DNA from: Bacteroidales bacterium
GTDB taxonomy: Bacteria; Bacteroidota; Bacteroidia; Bacteroidales; UBA932
Reading direction: 5' to 3'
NCBI GenBank assembly: GCA_015060205.1
Contig: SUYY01000001.1
Span: 39,717-103,716, forward strand
DNA length: 64,000 nt
Of the stretch, positions 17,914 through 27,271 are shown one piece after another. The translations under genes were made by a program, and so were the position numbers. Every line of letters begins with the position of its first letter. Positions within the stretch are counted from its first letter, which is position 1. The notes under the pieces are model-generated. The model had not been told where the DNA came from. It did not search any database and saw nothing but the letters and a program-made list of their open reading frames with translations.

Positions 17914-19620
17914 ATGGAAGAAATCAGAATCTATTGTGAAAACACAGAAAGTTATGTAAAGGTTGCCATGGGCTGCACATTGAAGGAACTGTCATCCGAA
18001 ATATGCCCTGAGGCGGGTTCCGGATGCAGTCTTCCGGTTTTGGCAGCACTTGTGGACAACAAACTCAAATCCCTTGACTATAAGATAATCAATCCGCACA
18101 ACGTCAGGTTCATCGGCTATGACCACCCTGACGGCAGGAGGACATATATCCGTTCCCTCTGCTTCGTGCTGCAGCATGTGGTGCGCGAGACATATCCCGA
18201 CAAGGTACTTTCCATAGATTATTCCCTTCCGAGCGGACTATACTGCGACATACGTGAAACAGAGCATTCCGAAGATGGAAGGCCCAGGCGTATATTCCTT
18301 ACGGACAGTGAAATAGAAGCGATAGAAAACAAGATGCGCCGACTCGTGGAAGCGGACCTTCCTTTCGGGAAAAAGATGCTCTCCATGGAGGAGTGCTGCA
18401 CCCTCTTCGAAAGAAATGGTCAGAAGGAGAAGGTGAACCTGCTCAAGAGTATCGGAAGATTCAACTACAACGTCTATTTCCTCGACGGCCAGGCAGACAC
18501 TTTCTACGGCCCGCTTGTTCCGTCCACGGGTCTTCTGACGACCTTCAACCTGATGGGATTCAATGACGGTTTCTGCCTCCAGTATCCGATGGACGGCGAG
18601 CCGGGAAAGGTTCTTCCGATGAAGAGGCAGTCCAAGATAGCAAGCGCGCTGAACGAGTACTCCGACTGGTGTGCCGTAATGGGAGTCCGCGGAGTCGGCA
18701 CTCTCAACGATTATGTAAGATCGGGAAAGATTGTGGACCTGATCAATATTTCAGAAGCGCTTCATGAGAGGAAATATGCGGAAATCGCAAACCAGATATA
18801 CGAAAGGCGAGGTTCCGTAAAGATTGTCTTCATAGCGGGACCGTCAAGCAGCGGCAAGACTTCCACATCCAAAAGACTCGCCCTCCAGTGCCGTATCCTG
18901 GGTCTGAACCCGAAAGTAATAGAACTTGACAACTACTTTGTAGACAGGCACCTCACACCTCTCGACAGCAATGGGGAATATGACTTTGAAGCACTTGGAG
19001 CCATGGACCTTGAGTTCCTCGGAAAGCAACTCAACGAACTTCTTGACGGAAAGGAAGTGGAGATTCCCCGTTTCGACTTCAAGGAAGGCAAGAGGTATTT
19101 CAACGGAAGCATGATGCAACTTCACGAGAAGGACATCCTGATAATGGAAGGCATTCATGCGCTCAATCCGGCCATGATTCCAGGCGTCGACAGCACAAAG
19201 GTGTTCCGCGTATATGCGTCCGCACTGACTTCCCTGTCAATTGACGAGAACAACAACATCTCCACGTCAGACAACCGCATGCTCAGACGAATGATACGTG
19301 ACAACAGAACACGTGGCGTGATTCCGGAAGAAACCATCATGAGATGGCAGAGCGTGCGCAGAGGTGAGAACAGGAACATATTTCCTTACCAGGAATATGC
19401 GGACGCCGTCTTCAATTCCGCCCATATCTTTGAACTCCCTGTGCTGAAATATTATGCAGAGCCGCTTCTAAGGCGCATTTCACCGTCATCACCTGCATAC
19501 AGCGAGGCTTCCAGAATGCTTAAATTCCTGGACTACATAGTCGCATTGTCGCCGGCGGAGATAGCGGCAATCCCTCCGACATCGATTCTTCGCGAGTTCA
19601 TAGCGGGGCAGACCTTATAG
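17914..19620 (+). CDS. Nucleoside (uridine-type) kinase with ThrRS-like N-terminal domains
   Basis: 568 aa. The first 60 residues resemble a TGS-like fold (RIYCENTESYVKVAMGCTLKELSSEI). Then comes a second-additional-domain-like segment as in threonyl-tRNA synthetase. The C-terminal half is a P-loop kinase with GPSSSGKTSTSKRLA, the DNYFVDR substrate motif and IMEGIHALNP. This fused architecture is widespread in Bacteroidota and Firmicutes and is annotated as nucleoside/uridine kinase. The role is probably UMP salvage; the function of the ThrRS-like part is unknown. It follows uvrA after 18 nt. Confidence 0.88.
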   Translation: MEEIRIYCENTESYVKVAMGCTLKELSSEICPEAGSGCSLPVLAALVDNKLKSLDYKIINPHNVRFIGYDHPDGRRTYIRSLCFVLQHVVRETYPDKVLSIDYSLPSGLYCDIRETEHSEDGRPRRIFLTDSEIEAIENKMRRLVEADLPFGKKMLSMEECCTLFERNGQKEKVNLLKSIGRFNYNVYFLDGQADTFYGPLVPSTGLLTTFNLMGFNDGFCLQYPMDGEPGKVLPMKRQSKIASALNEYSDWCAVMGVRGVGTLNDYVRSGKIVDLINISEALHERKYAEIANQIYERRGSVKIVFIAGPSSSGKTSTSKRLALQCRILGLNPKVIELDNYFVDRHLTPLDSNGEYDFEALGAMDLEFLGKQLNELLDGKEVEIPRFDFKEGKRYFNGSMMQLHEKDILIMEGIHALNPAMIPGVDSTKVFRVYASALTSLSIDENNNISTSDNRMLRRMIRDNRTRGVIPEETIMRWQSVRRGENRNIFPYQEYADAVFNSAHIFELPVLKYYAEPLLRRISPSSPAYSEASRMLKFLDYIVALSPAEIAAIPPTSILREFIAGQTL

Positions 19621-19640
19621 GATTTCCCGAAGTTTTTTTA

Positions 19641-19648
19641 TACCTTTG
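19641..19648 (+). promoter_or_regulatory. -7 box for the exbB-exbD-tonB operon
   Basis: TACCTTTG, 40 nt before the exbB ATG, matches TAnnTTTG. A TTTG -33 element at the expected distance is not evident. Confidence 0.45.
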
Positions 19649-19688
19649 CGTGATTTTTTGCGCTTGACAACAAAAACTACACAATACA

Positions 19689-20384
19689 ATGCTTTTCAAT
19701 CTTTTACAGGCAGTCGCAGATACTGCAGCAATAGCACAGGTTCCTGTGCAGCAGGAGATGAAACTCTCGCTAATCGACATGGCATCAAAGGGAGGATGGC
19801 TCATGATAGTCCTCCTGATTCTTTCGGTCATGGCCATCTATATCTTCGGTAACAAATGGTGGCTCATCCGCAAGGCCGGTCAGATAGACAGGAACTTCAT
19901 GAAGGATATACGCGATTATATCCATGACGGAAAGATCAAGTCTGCAATCGAACTGTGCCAGAGGTACGACTCTCCGGTCGCACGTCTTGTCGAGAAAGGC
20001 ATTGAAAGAATCGGAAGACCTCTCCAGGACATACAGACAGCGGTGGAAAACACCGGCAGTGTGGAAGTGGCAAGGCTCGAAAAGGGACTTCCTATGCTTG
20101 CCACAATCGCAGGTGGAGCACCTATGATCGGATTCCTCGGTACAGTGACAGGTATGATCGAGGCATTCTTCAGAATGTCCACTGCAGGCAACAACATCGA
20201 CATCACACTTCTTTCAGGAGGTATATATGAGGCGATGGTGACGACCGTAGGCGGTCTTTTCGTAGGTATCATCGCATATTTCGGATACAACTTCCTCACA
20301 TCACAGATATCGAATCTCGTGTTCAAGATGGAAAGGACCACCATCGAGTTCATAGACATGCTTCACGAACCATCAGACAAATAG
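19689..20384 (+). CDS. exbB: MotA/TolQ/ExbB family proton channel
   Basis: 231 aa with three hydrophobic segments. The first is near 35-55 (GGWLMIVLLILSVMAIYIFG). The conserved region GLPMLATIAGGAPMIGFLGTVTGMIEAF leads into the second, and GGLFVGIIAYFGYNFL is the third. Together with ExbD it forms the inner-membrane motor that powers TonB-dependent outer-membrane receptors. It is first in a three-gene operon with only 3 nt between it and exbD. Confidence 0.9.
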   Translation: MLFNLLQAVADTAAIAQVPVQQEMKLSLIDMASKGGWLMIVLLILSVMAIYIFGNKWWLIRKAGQIDRNFMKDIRDYIHDGKIKSAIELCQRYDSPVARLVEKGIERIGRPLQDIQTAVENTGSVEVARLEKGLPMLATIAGGAPMIGFLGTVTGMIEAFFRMSTAGNNIDITLLSGGIYEAMVTTVGGLFVGIIAYFGYNFLTSQISNLVFKMERTTIEFIDMLHEPSDK

Positions 20385-20387
20385 GAA

Positions 20388-20801
20388 ATGGCAATCAAGA
20401 GAACAACGAAGGTAGACTCAAGTTTCTCGATGTCGTCAATGACCGACATCGTGTTCCTGCTGCTCATCTTCTTTCTGGTGACATCGACACTCATCAATCC
20501 CAACGCCCTGAAACTCCTGCTTCCAAAAAGTACAGGTCAGGTGTCGGCCAAGGCTACAGTGAGCGTATCCATAAAGCATTGGCAGAAGACTGACGACTTC
20601 TCCTTCCATATCAACGGTGACGAGACTCCGGTCAGATTCGACCAGGTGGAAGACGAACTCATCAATCTGCTCCAGACTGAAGAAGACCCGACATTCTCGA
20701 TCTATGCTGACGAGACTGTTCCCATCAGGGAAGTGGTGAAGGTGATGAACATTGCAAAACGCAATCATTACAAGGTTATTATGGCGACTTCTCCGGAATA
20801 G
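20388..20801 (+). CDS. exbD: ExbD/TolR family biopolymer transport protein
   Basis: 137 aa. There is one N-terminal transmembrane segment preceded by SFSMSSMTDIVFLLLIFFLV, where the Asp in MTDIVF is the conserved proton-relay residue. A periplasmic domain follows (PVRFDQVEDELINLL...IREVVKVMNIAKRNHYKVIMAT), standard for ExbD. Many Bacteroidota have two exbD genes in such operons; only one is present here. It lies between exbB and tonB, 3 and 18 nt away. Confidence 0.9.
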   Translation: MAIKRTTKVDSSFSMSSMTDIVFLLLIFFLVTSTLINPNALKLLLPKSTGQVSAKATVSVSIKHWQKTDDFSFHINGDETPVRFDQVEDELINLLQTEEDPTFSIYADETVPIREVVKVMNIAKRNHYKVIMATSPE

Positions 20802-20819
20802 GATGACCGGATTCTGAAT

Positions 20820-21605
20820 ATGGCAGACGACAGATACATATTTGAAAGGGAAAGACAGGAAAAGCGTTCCGTAATGACGGGAGGCTTTTTGACCGTATTT
20901 GTCCATGCTGCACTGATAGGCTGCTTCTTTGTAAGCGGCTTCACATATCTCGACCCTCCTCCACCTGAAAAGGAACAGATTCTGATAGAATTCGAGGATG
21001 TGGAGATCCAGAAGCCAAAGCAGAGAAGAGACGGCACAAGACCTCGCGCAGAGACTCCGAGCAAGGAGATAAATCTGGTACAGCAATCGGAGGCGCAGCA
21101 TATAGGTTCCAAGACCAATGAAGCACCTGAGTCCACGGTTGGAGACCAGGGAGACGTAGAGGTTCCGGAACCTCCACGCAAGAAGGAGATAAACCGCAGG
21201 GCGCTTTTTTCGGCAGCGGACAACAAGACCCAGAAGGACACCCTCGCAGCACAGACTGCCAGAGAGGTGACGGACGCACTTAAGGCCGGACATGCACTGG
21301 GCAACACAAAGACAGGAGAGACAAGCGGAGAGCCGAAGGCACTGCTTGCAGGCAGGACCCAGAACGGTTCACTTCCAAGACCTTCATACTCGGTACAGAA
21401 GGACGGAAAGGTAGTAGTGGAGATATGGGTCGACAACTATGGCACTGTTCAGAAGGCCGTACCTGGAGCAGAAGGTACCACCGTGACTGACAGGGATCTT
21501 TGGAACGAGGCCAGAAAGGCTGCAATGAAGGCAAGTTTCAACATGAGTGCAGATGCCCCCGCAATGCAGCATGGAACTATAACCTATATATTCAAACTGA
21601 AATAA
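20820..21605 (+). CDS. tonB: Energy transducer TonB
   Basis: 261 aa. A single membrane anchor near 20-42 (VFVHAALIGCFFVSGFTYL) is followed by a Pro/Glu/Lys-rich spacer (PPPPEKEQILIEFEDVEIQKP). The C-terminal domain is weakly typical (RPSYSVQKDGKVVVEIWVDNYGTVQKA, with GTITYIFKLK at the end). It spans the periplasm and couples the ExbB-ExbD motor to outer-membrane receptors. The C-terminal domain has the TolA/TonB style common in Bacteroidota rather than the E. coli YP motif, so TolA-like use is possible. Confidence 0.82.
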   Translation: MADDRYIFERERQEKRSVMTGGFLTVFVHAALIGCFFVSGFTYLDPPPPEKEQILIEFEDVEIQKPKQRRDGTRPRAETPSKEINLVQQSEAQHIGSKTNEAPESTVGDQGDVEVPEPPRKKEINRRALFSAADNKTQKDTLAAQTAREVTDALKAGHALGNTKTGETSGEPKALLAGRTQNGSLPRPSYSVQKDGKVVVEIWVDNYGTVQKAVPGAEGTTVTDRDLWNEARKAAMKASFNMSADAPAMQHGTITYIFKLK

Positions 21606-21675
21606 TCGGCGTGAGCCGTAACAATATTGACTTATGCCGTGAGGCACATCTGATAAAATTTAAACAGTTTCATAA

Positions 21676-23031
21676 ATGGAAAACAACAAGAAAGGCGGTT
21701 TCGGCCGCAGAACAGAAGGCCGTAGAGAGTACGGCAGCAACACAGGAAAACGACCAAGAATATCCAGAACAGGCACAAGAGGTGCAGAAAGGGTATCCGG
21801 ATCTGATTTTTCGGAAAGAAGGTCATTTGGCGAAGGCAGACCATCAGGTGAAAGAAGGACTTTCGGAAACGACAGACCACGCAGGTCATTCGGAGAAGGT
21901 TCGGACAGACCACGCAGGTCGTTCGGAGAGAGCAGCGAGCGTTCAGGAAGACCATTCTCAGGCAATTCGGAAAGACGTTCGTTCGGTGAGGGCAGGTCAT
22001 TCGGAAGCGACAGACCACGCAGACAGTTCGGAGAAGGCTCGGACAGACCTCGCAGATCGTTCGGAGAGAACGGAGAGCGTTCAGGAAGGTCTTTCTCAGG
22101 CAATTCGGAAAGACGCCCATTCGGTGAAGGCAGGTCATTCGGAGGCGAAAGGAAAAGCGGAGGTTTCCGTAATTCTGCCAAGAAGAGTTTCAACAAGAAG
22201 GACTTCAACTATTTCCGCGACGAGAACGAGAGCGGAATCAACAAGATGATAAGCAGACGCCCTCAACTTGACGGAGACTACTCTGACAACGACATGGTGA
22301 TGGTACCTGTAAAGGAAGAGATCAGACTCAACAAGTTCATAGCAAATTCCGGAGTATGTTCAAGAAGAGAGGCTGACAACTTCATCCTCGCAGGTGTTGT
22401 TACCGTCAACGGAGAGGTGGTGACGGAACTCGGAACAAAGGTAAACATCAACACTGACGACATCCGTTTCAACGGAGAAAGACTCAAGGGAGAAAACAAG
22501 GTATATATCGTAATGAACAAGCCTAAGGGCTATGTCACGACAGCAAGCGATCCTCACGCAGACAAGACCGTGATGGACCTTCTGAAGACCTGCCCGACAA
22601 GAGTTTTCCCTGTAGGACGTCTCGACAAGAACACCACAGGAGTGCTCATGTTCACCAACGACGGTGAGATTGCTGAGAAACTCACTCACCCTTCATATGA
22701 CAAGAAGAAGATATATCAGGTATCTCTTGACGCAAAGTTGAGACAGGAGGATTTCGAGAGGATCCTCAGCGGTGTGGAACTTAACGACGGAGTGATCGCT
22801 GCCGACGAACTTGAATATATCGAGGCTGACGACCATCGCAAACTCGGCATCGAGATCCATTCAGGAAAGAACCGTATCGTCAGAAGGATATTCGAATCTC
22901 TCGGATACGAGGTGAAGGCTCTTGACAGGGTTTACTTCGCAGGACTCACAAAGAAGGGCATCAAGAGAGGAGACTGGAGATATCTTACAGAAGGTGAAAT
23001 CAACCTGCTCAGAATGGGAGCATATCTATAG
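21676..23031 (+). CDS. rRNA pseudouridine synthase (RsuA/RluB family) with long Arg/Ser/Gly-rich N-terminus
   Basis: 451 aa. Residues 1 to about 170 are low-complexity tandem repeats built on DRPRRSFGE and RSFSGNSERR. The enzyme follows: an S4 RNA-binding domain at about 213-260 (IRLNKFIANSGVCSRREADNFI), then a synthase domain with MNKPKGYVTT and the catalytic-Asp motif PVGRLDKNTTGVLMFTNDGE. It converts a uridine in 16S or 23S rRNA to pseudouridine. Such basic, disordered extensions occur in Bacteroidota RluB-like proteins and probably help RNA binding, which is inference. Era follows 19 nt later on the same strand. Confidence 0.9.
   Translation: MENNKKGGFGRRTEGRREYGSNTGKRPRISRTGTRGAERVSGSDFSERRSFGEGRPSGERRTFGNDRPRRSFGEGSDRPRRSFGESSERSGRPFSGNSERRSFGEGRSFGSDRPRRQFGEGSDRPRRSFGENGERSGRSFSGNSERRPFGEGRSFGGERKSGGFRNSAKKSFNKKDFNYFRDENESGINKMISRRPQLDGDYSDNDMVMVPVKEEIRLNKFIANSGVCSRREADNFILAGVVTVNGEVVTELGTKVNINTDDIRFNGERLKGENKVYIVMNKPKGYVTTASDPHADKTVMDLLKTCPTRVFPVGRLDKNTTGVLMFTNDGEIAEKLTHPSYDKKKIYQVSLDAKLRQEDFERILSGVELNDGVIAADELEYIEADDHRKLGIEIHSGKNRIVRRIFESLGYEVKALDRVYFAGLTKKGIKRGDWRYLTEGEINLLRMGAYL
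21800..22170 (+). repeat. Coding tandem repeats in the pseudouridine synthase N-terminus
   Basis: Units such as GACAGACCACGCAG followed by (A/G)TCATTCGGAGA recur several times with frame preserved, giving DRPRRSFGE-type peptide repeats. They are prone to length variation by slippage or unequal recombination. The repeats have no spacer structure, so this is not a CRISPR array. Confidence 0.8.
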
Positions 23032-23050
23032 TATTTTCGCATAGGCTCAA

Positions 23051-23950
23051 ATGGCAAAAGAGACAACCAAAAGACATCGCGCAGGATTTGTCAACATCAT
23101 CGGTAATCCGAATGTGGGCAAATCCACGCTTATGAATGCCCTTGTGGGTGAGAAACTGTCCATCGTGACTGCAAAGGCCCAGACCACCCGGCACAGGATC
23201 ATGGGTATTGTGAACGGAGAGGACTACCAGATAGTCTATTCCGACACACCGGGAATACTGAAGCCGAACTACCGCCTTCAGCAGAGCATGATGAACTTCG
23301 TTGATACCGCCATCGGTGACGCAGACATCATACTCTACGTGACCGATACGGTGGAAAAGGGTGACAAGAACGATGAATATATCGCCAAACTCAAGAACAT
23401 TCACTGTCCGGTAGTGCTGGTAATCAACAAGATAGACATCAGCAGCCAGGAGCAGGTGATGGAACTCATGGCATGGTGGAAGGAGCAGATTCCCAACGCC
23501 CTGATATTCCCGGCATCGGCACAGGAAAAGTTCAACCTCGACAATATCTTCGATGCAATCGTGTCAAACCTTCCGGAAGCACCGGCATGGTACGACAAGG
23601 ATGTGTTTACAGACAAGAATCTTCGTTTCTTCGCATCGGAGATAGTACGCGAGAAGATATTCCTTAATTATAAGGAAGAGATTCCATACAGTTGCGAGGT
23701 CGTGGTGGAAGAGTTCAAGGAAGGTGCGGAAAGATATGACATAAGTGCTGTGATATATGTCATGAGGGACTCTCAGAAAGGCATAATCATAGGAAAAGGC
23801 GGTCAGTCACTGAAGAAGACCGGAACCCAGGCCAGGATAGAGATGGAGGATTTCTTCCAGAAAAAGGTCTTCCTGAGTCTTTTTGTAAAAGTAGACCCGG
23901 ACTGGAGGGAAAGCAAGAAGGAACTCCGCAAATTCGGATATGAATATTAA
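23051..23950 (+). CDS. era: GTPase Era
   Basis: 299 aa. G1 is GNPNVGKSTL, G3 is DTPG, G4 is NKID. The C-terminal KH domain contains VIYVMRDSQKGIIIGKGGQSLKKTG. Era binds the 3' end of 16S rRNA and helps 30S subunit maturation. Length and motif order are normal. It sits between an rRNA pseudouridine synthase and topoisomerase IV subunit A, with 19-22 nt gaps, consistent with a ribosome/DNA maintenance operon. Confidence 0.95.
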   Translation: MAKETTKRHRAGFVNIIGNPNVGKSTLMNALVGEKLSIVTAKAQTTRHRIMGIVNGEDYQIVYSDTPGILKPNYRLQQSMMNFVDTAIGDADIILYVTDTVEKGDKNDEYIAKLKNIHCPVVLVINKIDISSQEQVMELMAWWKEQIPNALIFPASAQEKFNLDNIFDAIVSNLPEAPAWYDKDVFTDKNLRFFASEIVREKIFLNYKEEIPYSCEVVVEEFKEGAERYDISAVIYVMRDSQKGIIIGKGGQSLKKTGTQARIEMEDFFQKKVFLSLFVKVDPDWRESKKELRKFGYEY

Positions 23951-23972
23951 ACAATAAAACTGATAAGGCATA

Positions 23973-26684
23973 ATGAGTATTGATGAGATCGAACTCCCTG
24001 AGGAAGGCATGATCGAGGAAGAGGAAAATCAGGATTTGTCGGAAGATGGTCAGGCAACTGCGCCGACAGGCAAGTTTGACAAACTGCTGGGAGACAACAG
24101 CAAGAAATACAGGTTGTCAGGGATGTTCAAGGAGTGGTTCCTTGACTATTCCTCATACACCATCCTGTACAGAGCCGTTCCGCATATAGTGGACGGAATG
24201 AAGCCTGTGCAGAGGCGTGTGCTGCACGCGATGTGGCGTATGGATGACGGCAGGTATACAAAGGTTGCAAACATCGTAGGACAGGCCATGCAGTTCCATC
24301 CTCATGGTGACCAGTCCATATTGGGTGCCCTCGTCCAACTGGGTCAGAAGAACTACCTTATCGACTGCCAGGGTAACTGGGGTAATATCCTTACAGGTGA
24401 CAGCAACGCGGCTCCGCGATATATCGAGGCCCGCCTGACCAAATTCGCCAAGGAGGTTGTATTCAACCCTAAGACAACAAACTGGATGACCTCATATGAC
24501 GGTCGTAATCAGGAACCTGTGGAACTGCCTATCAAGTTCCCGCTCCTTCTTGCACAGGGTGCTGAAGGTATCGCCGTAGGTCTGGCATCCAAGATTCTTC
24601 CCCACAACTTCAACGAGATCATCGATGCATCGGTGGCTCATCTTCAAGGAAAGGATTTTGAACTTTATCCTGACTTCCCTACCGGCGGATATGCTGACTG
24701 CACCAAATATCTGCAGGGACAGAGAGGTGGAGTGGTGAAGGTACGTGCAAAAATCGAGAAGATAGACAAGAATACCTTGTCCATCAATGAGATACCTTTC
24801 GGAAAAACCACTCATGGAGTAATCGAATCCATTCTCAAGGCAAAGGAAAAGGGCAAGATCAAGATCAAGAAGATCGATGACCTGACCACGGACAAGGCAA
24901 ACATACTGATACATCTTCCTAACGATGTTTCGCCGGACAAGACCATCGATGCACTTTACGCATTCACCGACTGCGAAGTGTCGATATCTCCTAACGCCTG
25001 CGTGATCGTGGACCATAAGCCTCAGTTCCTGAGCGTACATGACATACTCAGATACAGTACAGACCACGCGATGGACCTTCTCCGTCAGGAACTCCAGATC
25101 AGGCTCGACGAACTGGAGAACGACTGGCACTACAGTTCGCTTGAGAAGATATTCTTTGAAAACAGGATATACAAGATTCTCGAGGGAGATGCAAGGAGTT
25201 GGGAGGACCAGTTGCAGGAGGTTTTGGAGAAAATGCTTGAGTACCAGCACCTTCTGGCCAGACCGATCATCATGGAAGACATCAACCGTCTCGTGGAGAA
25301 GCCGGTAAGGAAGATTTCCAAGTTCGACGTGAAGGCTGTCGAGGAGAAACTTCGCGGACTCGAGGCAGAGATGGAAGAGGTCAAGAATCATCTGGAGCAT
25401 ATTGTGGAGTTTACCATCAACTACTTCAAGAACCTCAAGAAGAAGTATGGAAAGGATTATCCTAGACTCACGGAACTCACCGGATTCGAGTCGATTGCCG
25501 TGACCAAGGTGGTGAGCAACAACGCGAAACTCTATGCCAACAAGGAAGAGGGATTCGTCGGCATAGCCTTGAAGAAGGAAGATAATGCCGAATACATATG
25601 CGACTGCTCCGACCTGTCTGAAATCATTGTCATCCACAAGGACGGCAAATACAAGGTGACCAAGGTAAGCGAGAAGGCATTCCTCGGCAAGGACATCCTT
25701 TACGTAGGCGTGTTTGACAGAAACGATCAGAGAACCATATATAATGTGATCTACAGGGAAGGCAAGACAGCCTTGAGTTATGCCAAGAGATTTGCTGTGA
25801 CAAGCATCACCCGCGACAAGGAATATGATATAACCCAGGGAACTCCGGGTTCACAGATACTATGGTTCACGGTCAACCACAACGGTGAGGCCGAAACCGT
25901 GAGGATACATTACAGGCAGCGTCCTAAACTCAAGAAACTCACAGAAGACTACGATTTCTCAGAACTTCTCATCAAGGGACGTGCAGCGAGGGGTAACCTC
26001 GTTTCCAAGAACCCGATCAACAAGATTGTTCTCAGAGCAAAGGGAATCTCGACCATCGGTGGAAAGGACATCTGGTTCGACGAAGATATCCAGAGGCTCA
26101 ATGAGGATGGACGCGGAACACATCTGGGTCAGTTCAATACCGGTGACCATATACTCGCTATATTCAAGGACGGAACCTATTACACCACCACATTCGACTT
26201 GAGCAACAGATATCAGGGAGACCTCCTGAGGATTGAGAAACTTGATGTGGGCAAGGTATATACTGTGCTTTACTATGACAAGACGGTGGGTGCGTTCTAT
26301 GTAAAGAGGTTCTCTTTCGAAGTGAGCGACAACACTCCTGTCACATTCATCTCAGAAGGCAAGGGATCATATCTTGTGGAAATAAGCGACGACAAGCACC
26401 CTCAGTTCGAAATCACATTCGGAGGAAAGCATGAACACCGGGAGATGGAAACCGTGAATGCAGAGGAATTCATAGCGAAGAAGGGTCTGCAGGCGAAAGG
26501 CAAGAAGGTGAGCGCGATGGATGTAAAATCCGTAAGATTCGGTGAGCCTCTCCATATGCCGGAGGACGAAGTGATGCCGGAAGAATCAGAGGCTGAGAAT
26601 CAGGCCGGTGAAATAGACAACTCGGATGTAGAGGACCCTATAGACATTTCGCTTGACGACGACATACAGTTGTCTCTGTTCTAA
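23973..26684 (+). CDS. parC: DNA topoisomerase IV subunit A
   Basis: 903 aa. The catalytic Tyr is in AAPRYIEARLT (about residue 150). The QRRVLHAMWRM and QFHPHGDQSILGALV segments are the GyrA/ParC winged-helix and DNA gate regions. A coiled-coil arm lies at about 440-500. The C-terminal beta-pinwheel lacks the canonical GyrA-box as far as I can see, which favours ParC over GyrA. The acidic tail is rich in Asp and Glu. It decatenates daughter chromosomes together with ParE, which is not in the window. The shikimate kinase gene starts 5 nt after its stop. Confidence 0.88.
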   Translation: MSIDEIELPEEGMIEEEENQDLSEDGQATAPTGKFDKLLGDNSKKYRLSGMFKEWFLDYSSYTILYRAVPHIVDGMKPVQRRVLHAMWRMDDGRYTKVANIVGQAMQFHPHGDQSILGALVQLGQKNYLIDCQGNWGNILTGDSNAAPRYIEARLTKFAKEVVFNPKTTNWMTSYDGRNQEPVELPIKFPLLLAQGAEGIAVGLASKILPHNFNEIIDASVAHLQGKDFELYPDFPTGGYADCTKYLQGQRGGVVKVRAKIEKIDKNTLSINEIPFGKTTHGVIESILKAKEKGKIKIKKIDDLTTDKANILIHLPNDVSPDKTIDALYAFTDCEVSISPNACVIVDHKPQFLSVHDILRYSTDHAMDLLRQELQIRLDELENDWHYSSLEKIFFENRIYKILEGDARSWEDQLQEVLEKMLEYQHLLARPIIMEDINRLVEKPVRKISKFDVKAVEEKLRGLEAEMEEVKNHLEHIVEFTINYFKNLKKKYGKDYPRLTELTGFESIAVTKVVSNNAKLYANKEEGFVGIALKKEDNAEYICDCSDLSEIIVIHKDGKYKVTKVSEKAFLGKDILYVGVFDRNDQRTIYNVIYREGKTALSYAKRFAVTSITRDKEYDITQGTPGSQILWFTVNHNGEAETVRIHYRQRPKLKKLTEDYDFSELLIKGRAARGNLVSKNPINKIVLRAKGISTIGGKDIWFDEDIQRLNEDGRGTHLGQFNTGDHILAIFKDGTYYTTTFDLSNRYQGDLLRIEKLDVGKVYTVLYYDKTVGAFYVKRFSFEVSDNTPVTFISEGKGSYLVEISDDKHPQFEITFGGKHEHREMETVNAEEFIAKKGLQAKGKKVSAMDVKSVRFGEPLHMPEDEVMPEESEAENQAGEIDNSDVEDPIDISLDDDIQLSLF

Positions 26685-26689
26685 ATGTC

Positions 26690-27271
26690 ATGACAATATC
26701 ACTTACAGGATTCATGGGATGCGGCAAGAGCAGTGTCGGAAAAAGACTTTCCGAACTGCTCTGCTGTTCTTTTGCCGACCTCGATACGATGATTGAAGAA
26801 CGGGAAGGATGCACTGTGGCCGAGATATTCGAGAGGTCTTCAGAGGCTGAGTTCAGAAGGATCGAGAAGGAGGTCCTGACCGATATACTATGTGCTCCCG
26901 GGGCCGGAACTGAATTGGTACTGGCACTTGGAGGCGGTGCTGTCATGACGGAAGGGAGTGACCGTCTGGTACATGAAAAGAGCCTCTGCATATATCTTCG
27001 CACCTCAGTCGACGAACTGGTCAGAAGGCTTTCATCCGAAACCTCAGGCAGACCACTGCTCAAATCAGATACCTCCACACAGGTTCCGACATCCGTCATA
27101 TCGGCCGAGACAACAGCCCTTCGGAAGCGCATACTCGACCTGATGTCCCTTCGCGAGCATACCTATAGCAGTACAGCGCACCTGATCCTCGACACAGACA
27201 GCAAAAGCATCGACGACATCGCCAAGGAGATCATCTCAGCGATCCGGGTAATCACGACTGATTCATACTGA
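26690..27271 (+). CDS. aroK: Shikimate kinase
   Basis: 193 aa. The P-loop is GFMGCGKSSVGKRLS. The substrate Asp/Arg motifs are FADLDTMIEE and FRRIEKEVL, and the Gly-rich block is ALGGGAVM. The LID region contains SGRPLL. It phosphorylates shikimate to shikimate-3-phosphate in aromatic amino-acid synthesis. It overlaps the end of the minus-strand remnant ORF by 9 nt. It is the last core gene before the accessory island. Confidence 0.9.
   Translation: MTISLTGFMGCGKSSVGKRLSELLCCSFADLDTMIEEREGCTVAEIFERSSEAEFRRIEKEVLTDILCAPGAGTELVLALGGGAVMTEGSDRLVHEKSLCIYLRTSVDELVRRLSSETSGRPLLKSDTSTQVPTSVISAETTALRKRILDLMSLREHTYSSTAHLILDTDSKSIDDIAKEIISAIRVITTDSY

Noticed and set aside
21800-22170. CRISPR-like array in the repeats
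   Set aside because: The repeats are in-frame coding units without spacers and lie within a pseudouridine synthase gene.
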